64,000 nucleotides of DNA from NCBI GenBank assembly GCA_945863115.1, contig CAMAYZ010000005.1:1-64000 (forward strand), given 5' to 3'. This document shows, piece after piece, positions 42,155 to 50,125 of this stretch. A program made the translations under genes and the position numbers. This DNA comes from Bifidobacterium breve (GTDB lineage: Bacteria; Actinomycetota; Actinomycetes; Nanopelagicales; Nanopelagicaceae). Position 1 is the stretch's first letter; each line of letters starts with the position of its first letter. The notes under the pieces were generated by a model. It searched no databases, was not told the DNA's origin, and saw only the letters and a list, made by a program, of their open reading frames with translations.

Positions 42155-43081
42155 ATGTTCGCGATTTTCGCAGTTCTAATTGGTGTTGTTGTTGCAATTC
42201 AGTCACGGATAAATGGCCAACTTTCAGTAGATCTCAACAATGGTCTTGCCGCCGCGCTTGTCTCGTTCATAACCGGATTAGCCTTAGTTACGATTTTGGT
42301 ATTTGGGTTTAAGCGGGAACGTGAGGCGCTATTTAGAATATTTGATGCGATTAAAAAGAAAGAGTTAGTTACTTGGGAAGTTATGGGAGGCGTTCTTGGC
42401 GGTTTTTTTGTTGCTGCTCAAAGTGCTGTTGTCCCACAAATTGGTGTCGCACTTTTTACCATTAGCGTTGTTGCTGGTCAGACCGTCTCTTCACTTTTAG
42501 TTGATAAGGCTGGAATAACTCCGAGCGGGAAGCAGAAAATCACTAAGCCGAGAATCATCGGAGCGGTTGCAACGTTGATTGCAGTAGCAATTGCAGTCTT
42601 CCCAGATTTAACAAATTCAGAATTCAGATTTCTCCCCTTAACGTTCTCACTCATTGTTGGTGTATTCGCATCTATCCAGCAAGGAATGAATGGTCGAGTG
42701 AATGTTGTAGCACGGAGCCCGCTTGCAACAGCTTGGTTGAACTTTGTAAGTGGAACTATCGTTGTTTTAATTGCGCTTTTAGTAGATCTTGCTCTTGGTG
42801 CAAGCATTGGGCCGCTACCAAGTAATTTCTGGGTTTATACCGGTGGCGCCGCTGGCCTAGTTTTTGTAGCGGTCTCTGCCTACATAATCAAACATCTAGG
42901 AGTTTTAAATTTTGTAATTCTAAATATTGCCGGACAATTAGTCGGGGCGGTAATGATTGATTGGCTTGCACCAGCAAAAGCTGGGTCTCTAAATGGTTAT
43001 TTAATTTTTGGAACAGTTATGACAATTATTTCGATTGCGGTTTCTAAACTTTACGAAGGTAGAAAAATCAAAATCACTTAA
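42155..43081 (+). CDS. DMT-family transporter, YdcZ (DUF606) type
   Basis: 308 residues, about ten membrane segments in two repeats, with AIQSRINGQLS at the start and QQGMNGRVNVVA in the middle. Paralogue of the gene at 192-1082, with which it shares the GVxGGxFVAxQ and VVPxIGVALF segments. It follows the LCP gene by 16 nt with a GAGG site, so it may be cotranscribed. Ends with an 8-nt convergent overlap with the helicase gene. Substrate unknown. Confidence 0.82.
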   Translation: MFAIFAVLIGVVVAIQSRINGQLSVDLNNGLAAALVSFITGLALVTILVFGFKREREALFRIFDAIKKKELVTWEVMGGVLGGFFVAAQSAVVPQIGVALFTISVVAGQTVSSLLVDKAGITPSGKQKITKPRIIGAVATLIAVAIAVFPDLTNSEFRFLPLTFSLIVGVFASIQQGMNGRVNVVARSPLATAWLNFVSGTIVVLIALLVDLALGASIGPLPSNFWVYTGGAAGLVFVAVSAYIIKHLGVLNFVILNIAGQLVGAVMIDWLAPAKAGSLNGYLIFGTVMTIISIAVSKLYEGRKIKIT

Positions 43082-44861
43082 CTCTTGGTTTTGGCTTTCC
43101 CGCATTCTTGTTTGGTCCGGCTTTTTTGAAAGTTCCTTTTGGAAGCGGCGCACGCTTAGCAGGCGCCTTCTTTGCAAACTTCTTTGGGCCTGATGCTTTC
43201 TTAAATGATGGGCGTTTGCCTTCAGATCTTTCTGGTCTCTCTGATCTATCAGAGCGCTCTACTTTTTCAGTATCTGCGCGCCAAGTTGATGTTGCTGGGC
43301 GAGAATCTGATTTGTAACTCTTCTTAACTGGGCGATCTGATTTATCAAACTTCGATGGCTTGCCTGAAGGCTTACTTGAAGATTTAGGAGTGTTAAAGCG
43401 ATTTACCTTTGCGGGACGATCTGATTTCTCAAAGCGTTCTGATTTTGGATGACGATCAGCTCTAAAGGTGCGAGCTGGACGCTCTTCACGCACTGGGCGT
43501 TCTTCATACTTTGGCTTTGCTGCTGTTGCGCCGCGGAATGAGCGAACTGGTTTTTCTTTTTCGCTATCTCCAACGCGTCCGCCACCTTCGCTACGCTTTT
43601 TGAAATTACTAGCATGTCCACGGCGGAAACCACCACGATCACCACGGTCACGACTTCCGCGATCATTGCGTCCTGGTTTTTCAGCTTCAACAATTACTGG
43701 AATACCTGATGGTTCTTGTGCACCTGTTACGCGAACAAGTTCTGGATCAGATGGACGAACATAAACTTCATTTAACTTAACTTTGGCTTGGTTTGTGATT
43801 CCAAATATTCCACGCTTCTGCTTATGGGTTGCAAGAGTTACAACAACACCAGTTGCACCTGCACGGGCGGTTCGTCCGGCGCGGTGGAGATAATCTTTGT
43901 GATCTGCTGGCGCATCGACGTGAACGACTAATGAAACATCATCAACGTGAATTCCACGAGCGGCGACGTCGGTTGCTACGAGAGCTGATGCGCGGCCATC
44001 TTTAAATGCTGCAAGTACGCGGGTGCGTTGGCCTTGAGATTTTCCGCCGTGCAATACGCCTACTGGAACACCAGAGCGAAGCATTTTTTCGGCAAGTTTA
44101 TCTGCGCCATGTTTCGTGCGAACGAAGAAAATTGTGCGGCCTTCGCGGGCAGCGATTTGAGTTGCGACTAAATCTTTATGACCTTGATCCATAATCAAAA
44201 CATGGTGCAACATATCTGCGGCACGTGATTTTTCATTCTCAAGTGAATGTGTAATTGGATCTTTTAAGAAGCGCTTTACAAGAGAGTCAACATCGCGATC
44301 AAGAGTTGCAGAGAAAAGTAGACGTTGTCCGTCATCTTTAGTCTGGCCTAAAATATCTTTAACAACTGGCAAGAAGCCCATATCAGCCATTTGGTCAGCT
44401 TCATCTAGAACAGTGATGACAACATCATCTAGAACAACATGCTTCTTCTCAATTAAATCTATTAAACGGCCTGGTGTTGCAACCAAGATGGTTACGCCAG
44501 AACGGAGTGCTTTAATTTGGCCAACATAAGAGAGGCCACCAGCAACAACTTGAGTGCTTAATCCAACTTTGCGAGAAAGCGGACCAACAACATCAGAAAT
44601 TTGAACAGCAAGTTCGCGAGTTGGCGAAAGAATTAATCCAAGTGGACGGTGTGGCTTTGCAACGCGACCTTCTAGGCGCGTAAGCATCGCAAGTCCGAAA
44701 GCTAAAGTCTTTCCTGAACCGGTTTGTCCACGACCTAATACGTCGCGACCTTTAATTGCATCAGGAAGGGTGGCGCTTTGGATAGGAAACGGTGAAGTGA
44801 TTCCTTGATTATCGAGCGCTTCTACGAGCGCAGGAGCAATACCTAAATCTTTAAATGACAT
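43074..44861 (-). CDS. DEAD-box ATP-dependent RNA helicase
   Basis: 595 residues from the ATG at 44861 (MSFKDLGIAP), where the Q-motif region begins. Motif I GQTGSGKT, motif II LDEADQMADMGF, motif III FSATLD and motif VI HRAGRTARAG are complete. The last roughly 210 residues are a basic, repetitive low-complexity tail (many KSDRP, ERPERSE and RxDRxDRG units) typical of RNA-binding C-termini in RhlE/CsdA-like helicases. Probably ribosome assembly or RNA turnover at low temperature. A perfect 7-bp inverted repeat sits 13 nt before the start, and no ribosome binding site is obvious. Confidence 0.92.
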   Translation of the reverse strand: MSFKDLGIAPALVEALDNQGITSPFPIQSATLPDAIKGRDVLGRGQTGSGKTLAFGLAMLTRLEGRVAKPHRPLGLILSPTRELAVQISDVVGPLSRKVGLSTQVVAGGLSYVGQIKALRSGVTILVATPGRLIDLIEKKHVVLDDVVITVLDEADQMADMGFLPVVKDILGQTKDDGQRLLFSATLDRDVDSLVKRFLKDPITHSLENEKSRAADMLHHVLIMDQGHKDLVATQIAAREGRTIFFVRTKHGADKLAEKMLRSGVPVGVLHGGKSQGQRTRVLAAFKDGRASALVATDVAARGIHVDDVSLVVHVDAPADHKDYLHRAGRTARAGATGVVVTLATHKQKRGIFGITNQAKVKLNEVYVRPSDPELVRVTGAQEPSGIPVIVEAEKPGRNDRGSRDRGDRGGFRRGHASNFKKRSEGGGRVGDSEKEKPVRSFRGATAAKPKYEERPVREERPARTFRADRHPKSERFEKSDRPAKVNRFNTPKSSSKPSGKPSKFDKSDRPVKKSYKSDSRPATSTWRADTEKVERSDRSERPERSEGKRPSFKKASGPKKFAKKAPAKRAPLPKGTFKKAGPNKNAGKPKPRVK

Positions 44862-44873
44862 TAAAATACCAAT

Positions 44874-44894
44874 CGAGACATCAAGCGTGTCTCG
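44874..44894 (-). promoter_or_regulatory. Perfect inverted repeat in the helicase leader
   Basis: CGAGACA-N7-TGTCTCG lies 12-32 nt upstream of the helicase start codon. It could be an operator or a leader hairpin that controls translation; it lacks a T-run and so is not a normal terminator. Confidence 0.5.
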
Positions 44895-44991
44895 TGGTGC
44901 CAAATATTAAGACTCGCAAGTGAACCTTGATGTTTATCAGAGGGTTCTATGGGGAGTGCTGCGGTTGCAACAACTGGCTAATTGTAACCTA

Positions 44992-45693
44992 CTAAATTAC
45001 CTTGCGACGCCAAGTCGCATATTTCAAAGCTAGTGGATCAGTAATTTGTGCGTATTTTCGCCCAGTTGCACGCGTTAATAATAAATCTGCAAACTCTGGA
45101 TTACGCGCAAGTATTGGGCCATGCATGTATGTGCCAAAGATATTTCCACTTACAGCGCCATCATATTTACTATCGCCATTGCCATGGCCAGTAATAACTT
45201 TCCCAAAAGCTTGTGCAGTTGGTCCCAATATTGTGCGCCCCATATGATTTTCAAATCCAGTTAATTCAAAGCCAAGAACGCTTGAAGTAGTTTTGATATC
45301 ACCAACAAAACGTTTATCACCAGGAACACTGGTTACATCTAATAACCCAAGGCCGTCCACTTCTTGGCCATTTGCTACAAATCTATTTCCAATGATTTGG
45401 AAACCGGCACAGACTGCAAGAATTACCGCACCTCGCTCGATTGCCATATGCAAAATATTTAAATTATCACCGCGTTGAAGCGCTTCAAGGCTTAATAATT
45501 GGGCAGCGTCTTCGGCTCCCCCCAATAAATAAATATCGCCGTTTGTTGGTAAGTCATCGTTATAGGTGACGTCAACAATGTTTGCGGTAATTCCATGAAA
45601 TTTTGCGCGGAACTCTAAGACTTCGGCATTGCCTTGATCGCCATAAGTTCCGAGTAATTCGTTATGAATTCGGACTATTTTTATTTGGCTCAT
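44992..45693 (-). CDS. gatD: Lipid II isoglutaminyl synthase, glutamine amidotransferase subunit
   Basis: 233 residues of the CobB/CobQ-like class-I amidotransferase group: HNELLGTYGDQGNAEVL at the start, nucleophile Cys95 in AVCAGFQII, and a C-terminal histidine in YMHGPILARNPE. With MurT it amidates the alpha-carboxyl of D-glutamate in lipid II. Its start overlaps the murT stop by 4 nt, the standard murT-gatD pairing of Gram-positive bacteria. Confidence 0.93.
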   Translation of the reverse strand: MSQIKIVRIHNELLGTYGDQGNAEVLEFRAKFHGITANIVDVTYNDDLPTNGDIYLLGGAEDAAQLLSLEALQRGDNLNILHMAIERGAVILAVCAGFQIIGNRFVANGQEVDGLGLLDVTSVPGDKRFVGDIKTTSSVLGFELTGFENHMGRTILGPTAQAFGKVITGHGNGDSKYDGAVSGNIFGTYMHGPILARNPEFADLLLTRATGRKYAQITDPLALKYATWRRKVI

Positions 45694-46811
45694 GAATTCA
45701 CCAACTCATGGAAAGCCGTGTATGCGGCGAGCACGTGGACGTCTGCGCCTGATTCAAATTTAGCCATCGCGTCATCAAAATTAGATGCTATCTCTGCTTC
45801 AATTCCTTCAACATGCAATCTGTAAGCAATATCTAACGCCCGTTCACCACAAACTACGATGCGCTTTCCTGACAGACCACTAAATGAAATATCCCAGAGC
45901 CAAGAAGTATCAATTCCATCAACTTCGCGGGCGTTGACGATTAAAACTGCGTTCTCGCCAGTTATGGATTTAAGCGCTTCGGTCCATGATGCTGGATTTT
46001 TGGTCAATCGAATATTTGCTTTAACGCCTTTACGGATTTGATCAACGCTGCGTTCTAAAGATTTCTCATCGATTGCAATTGGTTTCGCACCAAAAAACTT
46101 TCCAACCACATTTGCCATGGTCGCATTTTTATAGGCCGCGCTACCAGATTCAAAAGTTTCATCTGGATTTGAATTTGAAAGGCCGCAGGCGCATTTGTAA
46201 TTATTACGAATCCACTTCAAGTATTTTCCGCATGAAGGACAGACCGCACCGTCTTGGTGCTTACTTCCACCGAAAGAAATTCTCTGAGATTGTGCCGCGC
46301 TATTTAAGGCTAGTGCTACGAAAGGATCATCAATATCACCAACAAATAAGGTTTCTGGCGCCGCACTTGCACTCTTCGCCCATCTATCAGCAACTCGTTT
46401 TACTTCATGCATGCGGTGCAGTTGATCTCTAGTTAAGTTGAGTAAGAGAACCACTTTTGGTTTAGCTTCTTCGATTACTCGAGATAGATGTAGCTCATCT
46501 ACTTCCAGAACTGCGTAATCAGATTTAGTCATAAGGGCTGCAGCCACACCGCGCTCTAAGTTTGAGCCAGATGGGCTTGTGGCGACGCTTCCTAGCTTAG
46601 AAATAATTGAAACTAGAGCTTTAGTAGTTGAGGTTTTGCCGTTTGTTCCAGAGACACAGATTATTTTCTTGCCTTTAGCTAATTCAGAAATTGCCTTTGG
46701 GTAGAGCGCTAATAGAACGCGGCCAGCAATCGTTTCGCCAGTTCTGCGTAAAAGCTTTTTTGAAAGCAGCGCTGAAAATTTTGCGATAAAGATTGAAAGC
46801 TTTAGTCTCAC
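45690..46811 (-). CDS. murT: Lipid II isoglutaminyl synthase, MurT subunit
   Basis: 373 residues from a GTG at 46811 (an in-frame TTG at 46817 is the alternative). GTNGKTSTTKAL is the Mur-ligase P-loop; CPSCGKYLKWIRNNYKCACG is the four-cysteine zinc ribbon that marks MurT within the Mur ligase fold. The C-terminal domain interacts with GatD in known complexes. AGAGG lies 6 nt before the GTG, which favours that start. Confidence 0.92.
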   Translation of the reverse strand: MRLKLSIFIAKFSALLSKKLLRRTGETIAGRVLLALYPKAISELAKGKKIICVSGTNGKTSTTKALVSIISKLGSVATSPSGSNLERGVAAALMTKSDYAVLEVDELHLSRVIEEAKPKVVLLLNLTRDQLHRMHEVKRVADRWAKSASAAPETLFVGDIDDPFVALALNSAAQSQRISFGGSKHQDGAVCPSCGKYLKWIRNNYKCACGLSNSNPDETFESGSAAYKNATMANVVGKFFGAKPIAIDEKSLERSVDQIRKGVKANIRLTKNPASWTEALKSITGENAVLIVNAREVDGIDTSWLWDISFSGLSGKRIVVCGERALDIAYRLHVEGIEAEIASNFDDAMAKFESGADVHVLAAYTAFHELVNS

Positions 46812-46821
46812 TTGCAACCTC

Positions 46822-47469
46822 TTAATCTACTCTGACAACTCCTGTTGGAGTCGCGAGATGAACTGCAACAATTCCAGAATCTCCATCGTTTGCAGATGGA
46901 TCAAGCCATTCAACTTCGATATCGCTTCCGATTGCCTTCTCTAAATCTGAACCAATCCACTCTGAAATTGTTTTTTCATCGCCAGCGATTTCAACTTTAA
47001 CAATCTTGGAAATGGCTTTTCCGTCAGTAGATGGATGTGCAAGTGTCAACCACTGAATAAAGAATGGAAGTTGCTTGTCATTTAAAAGTTCAAGAATTCC
47101 GATTTGCTTCCAAGATAAATCATTACCATCAGGCTTCTTACGATGCCCTTCAACTGCAGGACGTCCAAGTCGAGATTCAATTGGTGAAATATCATCGCTC
47201 GCTAAAACCCAAGTTAACCAACCGCCGCCTTCTGCTGCACGCTTTGAAACAGCTTTACCAAACGGTGAAGAATCTGCAGCTGGATGATCTAATGGGCAAA
47301 CAACTTCTATGTAATGACCGTTTTGTAATGGCAGCGTAAAGTTTCGAGTTCCAAATCTTGGATGAACACCACCGTCAACAAAAGTGCTTCCTAAGCGAGA
47401 ACCAAGGCGTTGCACGGTATCTGCTAGTTGGTCATGTGACGTTACATATGAGACGTGGTCTAAGCGCAT
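46822..47469 (-). CDS. VOC/glyoxalase-like domain protein
   Basis: 215 residues from the ATG at 47469 (MRLDHVSYVT). HVSYVTSHDQLADTVQRLG and GGVHPRFGTRNFTLPL, followed by YIEVVCPLDHPAADS, match the glyoxalase-like domain group of the vicinal oxygen chelate fold, with metal-ligand candidates His5 and a Glu in IEVV. The C-terminal half is a second, degenerate module. Function unknown. It precedes murT by 10 nt and so may be in its operon. Confidence 0.75.
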   Translation of the reverse strand: MRLDHVSYVTSHDQLADTVQRLGSRLGSTFVDGGVHPRFGTRNFTLPLQNGHYIEVVCPLDHPAADSSPFGKAVSKRAAEGGGWLTWVLASDDISPIESRLGRPAVEGHRKKPDGNDLSWKQIGILELLNDKQLPFFIQWLTLAHPSTDGKAISKIVKVEIAGDEKTISEWIGSDLEKAIGSDIEVEWLDPSANDGDSGIVAVHLATPTGVVRVD

Positions 47470-47498
47470 GGGGAAATAATGCCGTATAACAAATGCTG

Positions 47499-48974
47499 CT
47501 AAGTACCACTTTTGGCACAAATTAGGGGTCCAGAGGCGATTTTTCCCGTTAAAAAGTAGGAATCCACCACTGAATCAATACATTTATTACCTTGATTATG
47601 GCCGGTATGCCCATCGCCATTTAAGGTCAATAACTTTGCATTGGTAAACACCTTTGTTAAGTCTTGTGCCCATTTATAAGGAGTAGCTGGATCGTTTGTT
47701 ACACCAATTACTAAAATCGGCGAAGTCTTTAATTGCTTCAAAGGCATCGGTGGAAGTTGCGGCTCGCTCTTCCAATATTTACATGGAAGCCCAGCAAAGT
47801 TTAGGTAAGGTCCAAACACCGGGGCCGCCTTAACAAATTCTTTTCGATCTAAAGTCATTTCCTCAACAGTTCTCGGTTCTTTCCAATCAAGACAGGTGAT
47901 GACAATCGAGACATCAGTTTGATTACTGTAATAAGTTCCATCTGAGGCGCGATTGTTATATTCGTCTGCTTGTTTGAATATTTCTTTCGTATCTCTTTTT
48001 GAAATAGCTTGATCTAACATTTTCTTTAGGTCTTTCCAGCCGCCTTCAGAATCATACAAAGTGGTCGCGATGGCAGTTATCAAAGTAGATTCAGTGGCCA
48101 CTCTTCCATCTTGGTTTTTCAATGGATTAGTCGCAGCCTGGGATAGTAAATTCTTGATATCGACAAGTTTAAATCTTTCCTGAGACGCTAGGAAATTATT
48201 TAGAGCTTTATCAAATGCGATTGCTTGTGAAAGTTGTTGGTCCCGTGTTGAGACATTTGGTGATACCGCACCATCTAAAACTATTCTTCCTACTGATTCT
48301 GGGAAAAGTGCCGCATATAAAGTTCCTAAATAAGTTCCATAACTCTTTCCTAAGAAATTTAACTTCTTCTCATTAAGTAAAATTCTTAGAATCTCCATAT
48401 CTTTTGCTGCCTCTAACGTGCTGTAATGCCGCAGTTTTGAGCCTGCAGCTTTAGCGCATTTATCAGCGAAGTCTTTAGAAATTGCTACCAAAGCCGCGAC
48501 GCTGGCTGCTTTCCCATCGCCAGCTTCCGCATTCAAAAATGCATCTTCTTCGCTATCGGAAAGACATCGAATTTCACCCGATTCATTTACGCCTCTTGGG
48601 TCGAAGCCGACAATGTCATATTTACGATTAATCTTGCTAGACATAATGTATTCAGCGTTATACGCATAGAACGTCGCAGACCCACCAGGTCCACCGGGGT
48701 TTACAACTATTGCCCCCAGTTTATTTTTCTGATCTAAGGCGCTGTGGCGTAGGACTTTAAGAGAAAAACTTTGATTATCAACTTTCTCATAATCAACCGG
48801 AACTTTAAATGATGTGCATTGATATCCGTCATAACAATCTCGCCACTTTATTTCTTGAGACTTATAGTCTTCCAGAGTCCAGGTTTCGGAATCTTTACTA
48901 AGGGTTAGAACAGCAAAGCCGAGTGCAAGAATTATTGCTAATGCCAGTAGTAAAGGTTTAACCTTAAGAGACAT
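47499..48974 (-). CDS. Secreted alpha/beta-hydrolase, tripeptidyl aminopeptidase-like
   Basis: 491 residues with an N-terminal signal or anchor helix (LLLALAIILALGFAVL). NPGGPGGSA is the oxyanion strand, GKSYGTYLG the nucleophile elbow, and a C-terminal cap (TAP-like; PMPLKQLKTSPILVIG, NGDGHTGHNQG with the catalytic His) completes the SlpD/E-type exported peptidase family found in actinobacteria. It probably degrades external peptides. Its start overlaps the holB stop by 1 nt. Confidence 0.88.
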   Translation of the reverse strand: MSLKVKPLLLALAIILALGFAVLTLSKDSETWTLEDYKSQEIKWRDCYDGYQCTSFKVPVDYEKVDNQSFSLKVLRHSALDQKNKLGAIVVNPGGPGGSATFYAYNAEYIMSSKINRKYDIVGFDPRGVNESGEIRCLSDSEEDAFLNAEAGDGKAASVAALVAISKDFADKCAKAAGSKLRHYSTLEAAKDMEILRILLNEKKLNFLGKSYGTYLGTLYAALFPESVGRIVLDGAVSPNVSTRDQQLSQAIAFDKALNNFLASQERFKLVDIKNLLSQAATNPLKNQDGRVATESTLITAIATTLYDSEGGWKDLKKMLDQAISKRDTKEIFKQADEYNNRASDGTYYSNQTDVSIVITCLDWKEPRTVEEMTLDRKEFVKAAPVFGPYLNFAGLPCKYWKSEPQLPPMPLKQLKTSPILVIGVTNDPATPYKWAQDLTKVFTNAKLLTLNGDGHTGHNQGNKCIDSVVDSYFLTGKIASGPLICAKSGT

Positions 48975-50125
48975 TACTTAAGTAGAACCATAAGTGCTTC
49001 TATTGTTAGAAGCGGAGCTGCATTGTGTGAAAGATTTGTTCGTGCGCTCATGATTGCCTCTAGTTTTGCAAGTGTTACTTCAGGCGTCGTGGTTTCGGCA
49101 ATTTTAGTTATTTCTGACATTAGATCGATATTTATGATTGAATCTAGAGAATTAGATTGAATTAGAAGTATGTCGCGATAAAGCGTAGCGATATCAAGTA
49201 GCGCGCGGTCTAGGTAATCACGCACCATTCTTGTTGTCCGCGATTTCTGTTCCTTCTCTAACTCTTTAACCGCCTTTGATCCACCTTGAGTTAACTTCGA
49301 ACCTTGTTGGCCCCAAGCTTCTTTGAGCGCCGAAATTTCAGCATCGTCGCGTCTCTCGGCTTCTTCTTCAGCTTCCGCCTTAGCTGCTTCAACCAATACT
49401 TGTGCGGCTTTAAATGCAGATGCAATATCTGTGATTATTAAGGAGATTTTCAAAATTGCTTGGCGTCTAGTTCTTGCCTCTTCGCTCTTTGCTAAGTGTC
49501 GTGCGCGGCCGATATGTCCTTGTGAAGCTCGCGCTGCAAAATCCGCCATTGCTGGTGAAAATTTCTCTTTCTCTAATAGCTCTGCAACTGCCGCGATTGA
49601 TGGTGTTCGTAGAACTAAACTTCGCGTTCTAGATCTTATTGTTGGAAGAACATCAGTAGAACTTGGTGCACAGAGCAACCAAACGGTTCTAAGACCCGGT
49701 TCTTCAATCGCTTTTAATAGCGCGTTAGCAGCAGATTCCGTAAGCCGATCTGCGTCTTCAATAACAACTACTCGAAAATTACCAACGGCTGGACTCCAAG
49801 AAGCCCGAGTAATTAATTCACGCACTTCATCGATCTTGATAGAAAGTCCTTCTGTCTTTATCAATTCAACATCCGCATGGCTTCCAATTATTGCGGTTTT
49901 GCAGTCAGTGCACTCATTGCAGCCACCAACTTTACAAACTAAAGCAGCAGCAAAAGCTAGTGCAGCATTGCTGCGACCAGAACCTGGAGGCCCAGTAAAA
50001 AGCCAAGCGTGCGTCATCTCTTGAGTTAGGTTTGTTGAGTCAGATGCAGCCGAGACGGCATCCTGTAAAACCGAAATTACATGTTCTTGATCAATTAAAT
50101 TATCGAAGACTGATACTGCGCTCAC
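48974..50125 (-). CDS. holB: DNA polymerase III subunit delta'
   Basis: 383 residues of the AAA+ clamp-loader family. TGPPGSGRSNAAL is a modified P-loop, CNECTDC is part of the zinc module, and EDADRLTESAANALLKAIEEPG is Walker B/sensor 1. Arg in the SRC motif is replaced within RSRTRS. As delta' it would be the non-motor stator of the clamp loader. It starts on the last base of the MFS-tmk gene, the common tmk-holB pairing. Confidence 0.9.
   Translation of the reverse strand: MSAVSVFDNLIDQEHVISVLQDAVSAASDSTNLTQEMTHAWLFTGPPGSGRSNAALAFAAALVCKVGGCNECTDCKTAIIGSHADVELIKTEGLSIKIDEVRELITRASWSPAVGNFRVVVIEDADRLTESAANALLKAIEEPGLRTVWLLCAPSSTDVLPTIRSRTRSLVLRTPSIAAVAELLEKEKFSPAMADFAARASQGHIGRARHLAKSEEARTRRQAILKISLIITDIASAFKAAQVLVEAAKAEAEEEAERRDDAEISALKEAWGQQGSKLTQGGSKAVKELEKEQKSRTTRMVRDYLDRALLDIATLYRDILLIQSNSLDSIINIDLMSEITKIAETTTPEVTLAKLEAIMSARTNLSHNAAPLLTIEALMVLLK

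Noticed and set aside
49323-50024. A 233-codon open frame on the plus strand opposite holB
   Set aside because: Ser/Ala-rich composition of an antisense shadow; holB on the other strand has all clamp-loader motifs.
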